64,000 nt of DNA from contig WBSF01000008.1 of assembly GCA_008923315.1 (NCBI GenBank), forward strand, positions 310,001 through 374,000, given 5' to 3'. Positions 53,061 to 59,891 of this stretch are shown in pieces. The notes beneath the pieces were generated by a model. It searched no databases and was not told the origin of the DNA. It was given only the letters and a program-made list of their open reading frames with translations. Source of the DNA: Betaproteobacteria bacterium SCN1 (lineage in GTDB: Bacteria > Pseudomonadota > Gammaproteobacteria > Burkholderiales > Thiobacillaceae). Position numbers and translations under genes: made by a program. Every line of letters starts with the position of its first letter. Position 1 is the stretch's first letter.

Positions 53061-54155
53061 TCAGCGAACTTTCACCACGTCCCCGTAATTGGGGCCGGCG
53101 GTGAAATCAATCGCCGTGATGCTCGGTACGAACTTGTCGGTCAGGGTACGAATTTCGGTAAATTGCCCCTGCCCTCGTTCCTCATAGGTCACGCTTACAT
53201 CCTTGTCCTTGAAGGTATCCCCCTTGATGAGGAGCCTTCTTCCGGATCTCGATTCGACCACACCGGAAATCTGCCCGGCAGCCAGCGCGAGCGCCAGATG
53301 CCAGTCCGAAAGATCCCGAAGCGGTCTGCGAATCACGCCGTCGACGAGACCGAAGTGCCGGCGGAACTGCGGCCACAGGGTATGCCCCCGCAGACGCGCC
53401 AACTCCGCGCTCAACTGCGCACCATCGATCCGCTGCGCGACGAATCTGAACTCCATGTCGCGCGCCTCGGGCACGTAATAGGGCTCTCCACTCCACGATA
53501 CCGGCAGGACTGGCGTGGATTCGCCGTTCCCGCAGGCCTCCAGGCTTGCCTGCGCCTTGGGGTCGCCCCCTTCGGAGTGTCGCCGGATGCCGAATACGAC
53601 ACACTGCTTGAACCGCTCCTCGGGGGCCATGAACACCTGAACCCGCTCGAAATTGCGGGCAATCATCGCCGCGAATTCCTTGCGCAAGGCGTAGTACGGC
53701 ACGATCAGAACCATGACCCCGCCATATTGCAGCCAGGGCAGCGTCTTGCGGAAGAACAGGACTTCCAGACGCTCGCGCTTTGTGTCGCCAGTGGAAGCCT
53801 TGTCGCTCACCAGATTGCCATAGGGCGGATTGAGGAACAACAAGCTTTGCGAACGCCAGGACATGAACACGTCGTTCACGTCGCTGTGGGCGACCTGGCC
53901 AATGATCGTCTTGGCATGCCAGGCGCGTTCGGGATCGAACTCAATCCCAAACGACTCGACCGCCGCGCCGGCCTCCTGCAAATGGTTCACGCATTCGGCC
54001 AGTGCCACACCTTCGCCGCAGCACGGATCCAGAATGCGAATCAGGCTGCCGTCGATATCGAGGCCCTGGAGGAGCCTCCCAAGCGTGACCTCGTCGGTCG
54101 GAAAATACCCATTCTTGATGAAATTGCGGGCAAGACGCTGGAACACGAGAGCCAT
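53061..54155 (-). CDS. DUF6094-type N6 DNA methyltransferase
   Basis: 364 residues from the ATG at 54155, which overlaps the upstream stop (TAATG). Motif I ILDPCCGEGVALAEC at about residue 41 and motif IV LFLNPPYG near residue 107, then KTLPWLQYGGVMVLIVPYYAL. The text RILDPCCGEG and FQRLARNFIKNGYFPTDE matches DUF6094 proteins of ICEs. It probably methylates adenine; a protective rather than restricting role is inferred because no nuclease is adjacent. Confidence 0.88.
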   Translation of the reverse strand: MALVFQRLARNFIKNGYFPTDEVTLGRLLQGLDIDGSLIRILDPCCGEGVALAECVNHLQEAGAAVESFGIEFDPERAWHAKTIIGQVAHSDVNDVFMSWRSQSLLFLNPPYGNLVSDKASTGDTKRERLEVLFFRKTLPWLQYGGVMVLIVPYYALRKEFAAMIARNFERVQVFMAPEERFKQCVVFGIRRHSEGGDPKAQASLEACGNGESTPVLPVSWSGEPYYVPEARDMEFRFVAQRIDGAQLSAELARLRGHTLWPQFRRHFGLVDGVIRRPLRDLSDWHLALALAAGQISGVVESRSGRRLLIKGDTFKDKDVSVTYEERGQGQFTEIRTLTDKFVPSITAIDFTAGPNYGDVVKVR

Positions 54156-54388
54156 TAGGATTCCGCCTTCCGTACTTCGAAAAACCTCATGACCGCGCAA
54201 TTTTGATACTTTGGATCAGTGGCCAACCATTCTCCAGAATCGCTCTGTTGGACATGGCACAGGAATTTTCCCTTTTCGAGAAGCTGGAATCTTGTTGCTC
54301 CAGTCTTCTTTGCCAATTCAATCATTCGAGAAAGTGAATTGGATAGATACTGACATTCATCAAACGGGTCGATCAAACTGAAATTCAT
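54155..54388 (-). CDS. Small hypothetical protein
   Basis: 77 residues from the ATG at 54388; ribosome site GGAGG. Text SLSRMIELAKKTGATRFQLL and ENGKF-like; a small alpha/beta protein. Its stop overlaps the methyltransferase start, suggesting coupled translation, and its leader is of the long repeat type. Confidence 0.6.
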   Translation of the reverse strand: MNFSLIDPFDECQYLSNSLSRMIELAKKTGATRFQLLEKGKFLCHVQQSDSGEWLATDPKYQNCAVMRFFEVRKAES

Positions 54389-54630
54389 GATGCCTCCAGA
54401 AATATCAGGAACGCACCATTCCCTGAGGGGAAAGTACGCCCCAAGGGTTGAAGTGAGTAATGGAATCCCGACCTCTTTCGAGGCATTCCGATTACAGGGA
54501 CTGATCGGACGTTGGTGACGCACTACGCGGCGTCGGGACGAGCTGAAGACTGTCAGCCAGCAGTGACTCTTGGCAAGGCAGAGCCTTTCTCCAGCGCTCC
54601 GAGAGCGTTCGAGAAAAGCCCCCGGAGGGG
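54389..54630 (-). promoter_or_regulatory. Leader repeat, long form, upstream of the 54155 gene
   Basis: Near the start TGCGTTCC faces GGAGGCA with one bulge and one G-U pair. GGGGAAAGT..ACGCCCC-type stems follow. Pseudoknot stem GCTGA/TCAGC (54542-54546/54553-54557), loop AGACTG, partner CAGTG at 54561-54565. Far end: CTTTCTC...GAGAAAAG hairpin. Confidence 0.65.
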
Positions 54631-54640
54631 CAAGGTGACG

Positions 54641-54862
54641 TCAGAAGAGGCGAAGTTGCCCCGCTTCTTCCAGATACCAGCAAGGAATCATGCCGAAATC
54701 GACCTCGATCACTTCCTGGTCGATGACTTCGGTCACGCCGCATTCCGTCACTGCGCTGTCGCAGCAGGCAAGTGCAGCGTTTTCCGCCGAATGCATTGTT
54801 CCGCACCCGTCGCACCGATACGATGGCGGCACCCTGAAGAGATAGCTCAGTCGCATTCCCAT
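54641..54862 (-). CDS. Small zinc-finger-like protein
   Basis: 73 residues; alternative start at 54856. Cysteines in YRCDGCGTMHSAENAALACC make a treble-clef or ribbon-like zinc site; the tail is acidic (VIDQEVIEVDFGMIPCWYLE). Start overlaps the upstream stop. No family recognised. It has no leader repeat of its own, being inside an operon. Confidence 0.6.
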   Translation of the reverse strand: MGMRLSYLFRVPPSYRCDGCGTMHSAENAALACCDSAVTECGVTEVIDQEVIEVDFGMIPCWYLEEAGQLRLF

Positions 54863-55149
54863 GAGAATTTCTCCTCAGGCAGTGCCACGCGCCGTGCAGT
54901 CTCGCCCAGAGCCAGCCATTCGTCGCAGCTGCGCCGCCGGCTCAGATACTCGTCGAACAGTCTGACCGCCAGCCGTGTATTTTCGGTATCGAGCATGCCC
55001 TGCAGCCTGTCCAGACGTAGACATCTTCCCGGGTCCGCGAGGGCCATGAGAAGTTCGCCTAATGCTTGGCTGCCGCCGCAAAATCCAAGAAAGCGAATAG
55101 TCGCCTCGGCTTCATCCAGAAGATCCCTCGGTTTCGCGATCATGGTCAT
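54847..55149 (-). CDS. Small helical protein of unknown function
   Basis: 100 residues from the ATG at 55149, which overlaps the upstream stop (ATGA). Mostly helical (LLDEAEATIRFLGFCGGSQAL, RLDRLQGMLDTENTRLAVRL). Two cysteines. Operon-internal. No family recognised. Confidence 0.6.
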   Translation of the reverse strand: MTMIAKPRDLLDEAEATIRFLGFCGGSQALGELLMALADPGRCLRLDRLQGMLDTENTRLAVRLFDEYLSRRRSCDEWLALGETARRVALPEEKFSWECD

Positions 55150-55730
55150 GATCCCGCTCCAGTCGTTACTGGATGCCATGTCTGCTCTTTGGAGATGAAC
55201 TCATAGCCTAGGCTTTCTTTCAGCAGCCTGATCTGGCGCCGGAACAGGGTACGGTCGCCCAGGGGATCCAGCTTGATGGGCATCGAATTCCTCGCCAGCT
55301 CGGCAAGCTCGATACCCAGCACTTCTATCAGCTCATCCTTCTGAGTGTCCTGCTGCACTTCGTCATTCAGCAGAACGGCCGCGGGAACGATCGCGTTGCT
55401 ATCGGCAGGCTGAACGTGTTGAACGTCCGTCACGATCGGATCAGGTTCGCTCGGAGAGGCCTCCTGCTCGCCTTCGATTGCCTCGCTGAGAGATATGTCA
55501 CTTACCTGCGCGCGAATCTCCGTGGTGGACTTACCACGGCTGACGTAGGACGACATATAGAAACGGTCGACGATGAAGTCGCCCTCGTAGCGCCCTTCCT
55601 CGAACTGGTCGAGGATCGAATCCTTGACCTTGAATTCCCCTTCGGGTGTTAGCAGGTCGCCGACACTGAACTGTCCATTACGGCCGGTAATTACCTTGAT
55701 AACGAGCGTTCCGCTCAATTTGACTGGCAT
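55146..55730 (-). CDS. Hypothetical ICE-block protein
   Basis: 194 residues from the ATG at 55730, with an AAGGAGC site. First half beta-rich (LSGTLVIKVITGRNGQFSVGDL, EFKVKDSILDQFEEGRYEGDF), then VSRGKSTTEIRAQVSDISL and a mainly helical C-terminus. Text resembles DNA-binding or SMI-type accessory proteins but nothing certain. It heads a short operon with the next two minus-strand genes. Confidence 0.68.
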   Translation of the reverse strand: MPVKLSGTLVIKVITGRNGQFSVGDLLTPEGEFKVKDSILDQFEEGRYEGDFIVDRFYMSSYVSRGKSTTEIRAQVSDISLSEAIEGEQEASPSEPDPIVTDVQHVQPADSNAIVPAAVLLNDEVQQDTQKDELIEVLGIELAELARNSMPIKLDPLGDRTLFRRQIRLLKESLGYEFISKEQTWHPVTTGAGS

Positions 55731-55795
55731 GATGTGCTCCTTGAAATTTACGGGGAGCACCTCCCCACAGGGAGTTTGTCTCCCCAGGGGGTGTT
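55731..55795 (-). promoter_or_regulatory. Leader repeat, short form, upstream of the 55146 gene
   Basis: GTGCTCC (55734-55740) pairs with GGAGCAC (55754-55760). Compared with the helicase leader, the arm TGCGCTCC has become GTGCTCC and the ribosome-site side GGAGCGCA has become GGAGCAC: a compensated change. The alternative hairpin GGGGAG-GTG-CTCCCC uses the same bases. Confidence 0.72.
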
Positions 55796-55824
55796 GATGA
55801 ATTTCTATTGTCGGTACGCGAGCT

Positions 55825-56058
55825 TCAAGGCTCCGGCTTCTGGGTCCACGAGCCTTCTTCAAGTGCAACCTGTGCTGCCTGTTGCGTCGGAAAGTATTCC
55901 TCGCTTTCCCGCGACATCGGACCGTCTTCGTCCGAATGAGTCCCGATGTAATACCCGGACTGGGATTTCAGGACACGCAGCGGCAGCTCAACGTTGCACC
56001 AGCGTTTAGCAAGCAAACCGTATTGCATCTGTTCAGAAGTGGAAATTGTGTCAGTCAT
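55825..56058 (-). CDS. Small hypothetical protein
   Basis: 77 residues from the ATG at 56058. Acidic; WCNVELPLRVLKSQSGYYIG and EEYFPTQQAAQVALEEG resemble small DUF-type proteins that occur in tandem in ICE blocks. Leader: long repeat. No family recognised. Confidence 0.6.
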   Translation of the reverse strand: MTDTISTSEQMQYGLLAKRWCNVELPLRVLKSQSGYYIGTHSDEDGPMSRESEEYFPTQQAAQVALEEGSWTQKPEP

Positions 56059-56235
56059 GTCGCTATTCCTTAAAGAGAAAGCGGGCTCGCATCCCCTTCG
56101 GGTATGCCCCGCAAGGGTTGATGTGTCTATTGAATTCCAGACCCGTAAGGGTCCGCCGTTTTCAGGAACTGAACGGCTTTCAAGGGCGATGCATTACGTG
56201 CATCGGTCGGACTGATACTGTCAGTCTACAGTGGA
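56059..56235 (-). promoter_or_regulatory. Leader repeat, long form, upstream of the 55825 gene
   Basis: The ribosome-site pairing is weaker here (CGCT with AGCG). The long part is well conserved: hairpin GCCGTT..CTGAACGGC, hairpin CGATGCA-TTACG-TGCATCG, and the pseudoknot with stem GACTGA/TCAGTC (56210-56215/56221-56226), loop TACTG and partner CAGTG at 56229-56233. It shares long identical runs with the leader at 57424. Confidence 0.7.
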
Positions 56236-56245
56236 ACGCGATGAA

Positions 56246-56752
56246 GTGAGTGGCTTATCCAGGTGGGCCATGGCATCTGGATACCCCACTCGTGGGGCGT
56301 GGAGGGATATGCGTGTTGCGGTAAAGATTCAACCCCTGCAGGTCTTCAACGAATGCGAAGCCGACGCGCCGCTAGAGGGGCCGGGCGCGAATTTCGATTG
56401 CGGTGGAGTCCGCAAAAGCCGTGACTGTTATGGCCGTCACAACCCAGGGGGAGAAATTTCAGCCGAGAAGGCTTGCCCGAGTCTTCTCGGGTAAGCCTTC
56501 TCGGTTGGTGGGCATATGGAAGACGGCATTTCAATCCGTCTCAGGAATGTGGCAAGCGGATGGGGAAGCATCCGTCGCCAATGTAACCCCCGGGTACCTG
56601 GGGAGGTAAAACCCGATCCGGTTCGAGGGGCTACCCGGACTAAAGGCAGTGCTTAGGGCACCAATCCCGCTGTACTCAGCGATCGAGAAACCGAGATCTT
56701 CACCTAAGGCTTGAGCCTTGGGTGAAAACCCCGACGGGGTTTTCTAGGGCTA
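56246..56752. other. Gene-poor segment with a 19-bp stem hairpin
   Basis: No convincing ORF. At 56463-56504 a hairpin has 19-base arms (CCGAGAAGGCTTGCCCGAG, loop TCTT) with one mismatch that is G-U on the plus strand but A-C on the minus strand, which favours a plus-strand RNA. Further GC-rich repeats follow to about 56690. A hairpin CTAAGGC-TTGA-GCCTTGG lies at 56703-56722. It could be an ncRNA, a replication origin or the oriT; nothing decides. Confidence 0.45.
56724..56744. terminator. Bidirectional terminator-like palindrome
   Basis: Stem GAAAACCCC/GGGGTTTTC with loop GAC, flanked by A and T runs on both sides, so it can act on either strand. It follows the 32-residue minus-strand ORF by nine bases. 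Confidence 0.7.
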
Positions 56753-56851
56753 TTACGCCAGTGTCGCCGCGAGCGCCAAGACCTGTGATGTCATCAGACA
56801 CAACATCATCAGCTTGAGATCGAATACGACATTTAATACGGCTTCTTTCAT
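56753..56851 (-). CDS. 32-residue hydrophobic peptide with its own leader
   Basis: ATG at 56851 to TAA at 56753. The peptide runs from MKEAVLNVVFDLKLMM through LCLMTSQVLALAATLA, a single hydrophobic helix. It is preceded by GGAG and by a leader whose arm GTGGACTC pairs with GAGTCCAC at the ribosome site, and followed by a terminator. That complete set of signals makes translation plausible despite its size. Confidence 0.55.
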   Translation of the reverse strand: MKEAVLNVVFDLKLMMLCLMTSQVLALAATLA

Positions 56852-56925
56852 GGTGGACTCCTGGAATTCGATATGAAAACCGGGAGAGTCCACGCTCCAA
56901 CCGGGGGAGGATGGTTCTCCCCGGT
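56852..56925 (-). promoter_or_regulatory. Leader repeat, short form, upstream of the 32-residue ORF
   Basis: GTGGACTC (56853-56860) pairs perfectly with GAGTCCAC (56886-56893), covering the ribosome site. A CCGGGGGAGG...TTCTCCCCGG stem stands upstream. Sequence differs from other copies but the plan is the same. Confidence 0.72.
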
Positions 56926-56946
56926 CGGGTGTGGCAGAACGGAGGC

Positions 56947-57423
56947 TTATTCGCCGCCGGCCGCTGCAGAGGCAGAAGCCTCTTCATCGCTAACAAGGTT
57001 CGGCAACATCACCGGATTCCCGTCAACCCAGGCCTTCGCGATCTTGAGCAAACGCCCTTTGATGTTCACGCCTGTGTCGCCCTTCTTGTGATACTGCGAA
57101 TCGCTCTCGTAGACGAACACTTCCGGATAGATATCACCCAGCTTGAACTGGATCATGACTTTCCGTTTTGCATCGCCATGAGGCTTCAGCATCTCAATTG
57201 CCTTGATCGCCTCTTGACCGTAAACACGGACATCGAAGCGCGTGTAGTCTGGCTTGATAGAGCCATCGCTGATCCACTCGCCGCGCAGTGCGGAAATGGA
57301 ACAAGCAAGAAACTCGTCACCCTTGCGGGGTTTGACGAGCCGGACACGGTTCAGATAGCCAAGGCCAGTGACGTGCAGATCGTAGAACTTGGAAACAGCC
57401 GGGGTGGTGGTCGTATCGGTCAT
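56947..57423 (-). CDS. DUF3577 / STY4534-family ICE protein
   Basis: 158 residues. Text KFYDLHVTGLGYLNRVRLVKP, FLACSISALRGEWISDGSIK, YTRFDVRVYGQEAI and KRKVMIQFKLGDIYPEVFVY is what I know as DUF3577, called STY4534-family ICE replication protein in annotations. An OB-like beta pattern fits ssDNA binding, which is inference. It marks the block as related to SPI-7/PFGI-1-type ICE cores. Leader: long repeat. Confidence 0.9.
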   Translation of the reverse strand: MTDTTTTPAVSKFYDLHVTGLGYLNRVRLVKPRKGDEFLACSISALRGEWISDGSIKPDYTRFDVRVYGQEAIKAIEMLKPHGDAKRKVMIQFKLGDIYPEVFVYESDSQYHKKGDTGVNIKGRLLKIAKAWVDGNPVMLPNLVSDEEASASAAAGGE

Positions 57424-57680
57424 GGTGCTCTCCTAAGAAATAAAAAAGGGAGCACGCGCCCCGGAGGGGAGTCGTAACTCCCCAAAGGGTGGTTGATGAA
57501 CAGCGATGAAATTCCAGACCCGGAAGGGTCCGCCGTTTTCAGGAACTGAACGGCATTCAAGGGCGATGCATTACGTGCATCGGTCGGACTGATACTGTCA
57601 GTCTACAGTGATACTCTTCAAGGCTGGAGCCTTTCTCCAACACGCATGCAGCGCGTTCGAGAAAGCCCCCAGAGGAGCTT
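57424..57680 (-). promoter_or_regulatory. Leader repeat, long form, upstream of the DUF3577 gene
   Basis: GTGCTC (57425-57430) pairs with GAGCAC (57450-57455). GGGGAGT..ACTCCCC hairpin next. Long part near-identical to the 56059 copy: CGATGCA/TGCATCG hairpin and pseudoknot stem GACTGA/TCAGTC (57587-57592/57598-57603) with loop TACTG and CAGTG at 57606-57610. Far end CTTTCTC...GAGAAAG hairpin. Confidence 0.75.
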
Positions 57681-57697
57681 TCAATTTCTCATCGTCA

Positions 57698-57811
57698 TTA
57701 CCGATTTGACGATCTATGCTTCCGATCCGCCCATTTCACATACAAGAAAAGGCCTAAACCGATTGCATAAGAAAGCCCCATCAGTACCCATGCTGGATCA
57801 AGTTTATTCAC
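57698..57811 (-). CDS. 37-residue single-helix membrane peptide
   Basis: GTG at 57811 with GGAGAG just before it, overlapping the upstream gene's stop; TAA at 57698. Text NKLDPAWVLMGLSYAIGLGL, then FLYVKWADRKH, a helix with a basic tail. Translational coupling to the preceding membrane protein supports it. Confidence 0.5.
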   Translation of the reverse strand: MNKLDPAWVLMGLSYAIGLGLFLYVKWADRKHRSSNR

Positions 57812-57989
57812 TTTGCTCTCCGTTCAGAATCATGAGACCGTAGGCCACAAGGTTCACGAAAATCAACGCCGACCCAATCATAAAGAGCAGGTTGCGCTCT
57901 ATGAGTCCAGTGTAGCCGATCAGTCCAAATTGAGCGATGGCTACAATCTTGACGATTTCAGCAATGTACTTTCTTTGCTCTGAATTCAA
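57804..57989 (-). CDS. Small membrane protein
   Basis: 61 residues if started at the TTG at 57989, eight bases after GGAGG; longer upstream frames run into the leader and are rejected. Two helices (IVKIVAIAQFGLIGYTGLI and LLFMIGSALIFVNLVAYGL). Overlaps the next small peptide. No family recognised. Confidence 0.55.
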   Translation of the reverse strand: MNSEQRKYIAEIVKIVAIAQFGLIGYTGLIERNLLFMIGSALIFVNLVAYGLMILNGEQSE

Positions 57990-58190
57990 ATTGAAGACCT
58001 CCACAAGAAAAAGCGGAGACCTGTTCCCGGTGCGGGTGAGAATCACCCGCTGGGTTGAGAAATGCTGCAATGAAATCCCGAGTTATTCAACTCGCCGTTT
58101 TCAGGGACTGAACGGCATTTAAAAGGCGTCTTTCGACAAAGGCCAGCACCTTACGGGTGCAAGACGGGCTGCGTGAGCCAACAAACTGCT
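57990..58190 (-). promoter_or_regulatory. Leader repeat, partly degenerate long form
   Basis: TCTCC faces GGAGG of the ribosome site. Strong stem GCGGGTGA/TCACCCGC. The hairpin GCCGTT..CTGAACGGC is kept with one change, but the pseudoknot loop and its partner are lost (GGCT/AGCC stem remains). Confidence 0.55.
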
Positions 58191-58240
58191 TCCAAGCATA
58201 TGAAAATATGGACGGCTGTCAAGCCGTGTTGCTAGAGGCG

Positions 58241-58366
58241 TTAGCTCGGGGGGTATTTTGGCCGCTGGCGACGCACACCAAAGCGTGGTAATTCAATTGG
58301 ATGAATAACAGCCACACACAGAAGCACAAATAAACATAGCAAAAATACGGATTTCAGTATCAACAT
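58241..58366 (-). CDS. 41-residue membrane peptide
   Basis: ATG at 58366 overlapping the upstream stop (TGATG); TAA at 58241. Hydrophobic N-terminus (LILKSVFLLCLFVLLCVAVI) followed by a basic, proline-containing tail (PRFGVRRQRPKYPPS). The stop-start overlap supports translation. Confidence 0.5.
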   Translation of the reverse strand: MLILKSVFLLCLFVLLCVAVIHPIELPRFGVRRQRPKYPPS

Positions 58367-58665
58367 CAGTCATCCAGCTTCATGCATCCGATGAGCTGCC
58401 CGCGCTTACGCAAATACTCAACGTCCCTGGCTAGATCGGCTTCGACAAGCTCGCGCACATGAACCCATTCTTCTACGATCTCAATTCGTTCCGCAGATAG
58501 TGCGCCTGGAATTTCAATAGGCATCTGTTCGCGCCGCTCGATCAGGATGCAACGCATCCAGCCATCGTGTCCCTGCACCTCCACCAGACCAAATTCCGAA
58601 TGCATAGCCATCGCACCGGCTCGGCATTTGTATTCGGCCAAGTTAACTACTCCACTCAATTTCAT
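58366..58665 (-). CDS. Small hypothetical protein
   Basis: 99 residues. Text HSEFGLVEVQGHDGWMRCILI resembles a small beta-barrel, then helices (IEIVEEWVHVRELVEADLARD). Ends with CMKLDD. Next to the S49 peptidase, same strand, without the leader repeat. No family recognised. Confidence 0.6.
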   Translation of the reverse strand: MKLSGVVNLAEYKCRAGAMAMHSEFGLVEVQGHDGWMRCILIERREQMPIEIPGALSAERIEIVEEWVHVRELVEADLARDVEYLRKRGQLIGCMKLDD

Positions 58666-58729
58666 CTCCTAGTTATCCACATTTTCTGTGGATGACGCTG
58701 TTATTGAACATGCGCAAAGCCCTATTCAG

Positions 58730-59683
58730 CTAGGCGCTACGGCTGACGCCCAATATCTGACCAATACGCGAAAGCATATCGAACAGCGATGCCATGCCGT
58801 TCAACCATCCTGTGCCAGGCGCGCGTGGGCCCATGTCATGCACCTTCGAGTCCCACTGCATGGCGACCGTATCCAGCGTACCAATCTCATCCACCAGACC
58901 AATCTTCATGGCCTCCGCTCCGTCCCAGACCTCCCCGGTGGTGTAATCGATGCCCTGTATGAGTTTCTTGCCGCGGGCAGCCGCAACCTCTTCCTTGAAA
59001 CGCTGGCCCATTTTCATCACCATTTCCTGGGCCTTGCGGTCCGCCTCGGGCGTCATAGGTGCAAAGGGATTCAGCATGGATTTCAGGTTGCCCGAGGCAT
59101 ACACTCGCTGGCGCACGTCCAGCTTCTCCAGCGCCTTGTGGAAATCCCACCCTGCGATGACCGCGCCGACCGAGCCCACCAGCGAGTAGTTCGCCGCATA
59201 GATCTTATCGGTGTGAAGCGCAACCATGTAAGCTGCCGACGCCCCGATGTTGTTGATGACGGCGACGACAGGCTTGGGATTCTTCGCCTTGAACACCTTG
59301 ATGGCCTGATAGATTCGCTCCGACTCGACTGGCGCACCGCCTGGGCTGTCGATGCTGAGTACGATCGCTTTCACATTGTCGGCCTCGAACGCAGTCTTGA
59401 GCAGGGGTACGACCTTGTCCGCCGACGCCGTTGCGCTGGCGGAGATTTCTCCGTCAATATGGATTACCGCTGTCGTTTCGCTGTTTGGCAGTCTCGCCCA
59501 GCCCAACTGCTTCGCAACAGCAAACACGTAGAGCACGAAGAACAGGAGTGCCGCGCTGACCAGCATTGTCCGTTTGGCGAGCTTCCATCTTCTCTCCGAC
59601 CGGCGCTCCTGCAGCACGTCGCGGAGAAGATCGTCCGTAACCAACTTGTGAATGTCGGACTCAGTCATTTTCAGTTCTTTCAT
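58730..59683 (-). CDS. S49-family (SppA-like) membrane peptidase
   Basis: 317 residues from the ATG at 59683; 59668 is also possible. One membrane helix near residues 40-60, then the peptidase domain: VLSIDSPGGAPVESERIYQA, IGASAAYMVALH with the candidate nucleophile near residue 149, and SGNLKSMLNPF with the lysine near 201. The spacing of 52 residues matches Ser/Lys dyads of short SppA. ICEs carrying such peptidases are known; substrate unknown. Confidence 0.9.
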   Translation of the reverse strand: MKELKMTESDIHKLVTDDLLRDVLQERRSERRWKLAKRTMLVSAALLFFVLYVFAVAKQLGWARLPNSETTAVIHIDGEISASATASADKVVPLLKTAFEADNVKAIVLSIDSPGGAPVESERIYQAIKVFKAKNPKPVVAVINNIGASAAYMVALHTDKIYAANYSLVGSVGAVIAGWDFHKALEKLDVRQRVYASGNLKSMLNPFAPMTPEADRKAQEMVMKMGQRFKEEVAAARGKKLIQGIDYTTGEVWDGAEAMKIGLVDEIGTLDTVAMQWDSKVHDMGPRAPGTGWLNGMASLFDMLSRIGQILGVSRSA

Positions 59684-59891
59684 TTCCCTTTTCCGTACTG
59701 GTTTGATTGCCTCGATGCAGCCGCAATGCCAAAATGCCAACAGATAATGCAATCACGGCGATAGCTGTGTGCCACAAGACAAATTGCGTGAAGTCTTGGC
59801 GGCTCATGATGTGCAGACAGACGCCTGTCACAGCGTCGACCAAGCCGCCATAGAAACCAAAAGCCATCCAGAACATCGGCTTGTTCAGCAT
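59661..59891 (-). CDS. Small membrane protein next to topoisomerase III
   Basis: 76 residues from the ATG at 59891, overlapping the topB stop (TGATG); upstream in-frame starts lie inside topB. Two helices (MFWMAFGFYGGLVDAVTGVC and VLWHTAIAVIALSVGILAL). The end overlaps the S49 peptidase start, so the three genes are coupled. Confidence 0.62.
   Translation of the reverse strand: MLNKPMFWMAFGFYGGLVDAVTGVCLHIMSRQDFTQFVLWHTAIAVIALSVGILALRLHRGNQTSTEKGNERTEND

Noticed and set aside
48527-58190. Repeated leaders read as a CRISPR array or insertion sequence ends
   Set aside because: Spacing is irregular, each copy sits just before a start codon, spacers are genes, and no transposase is present.
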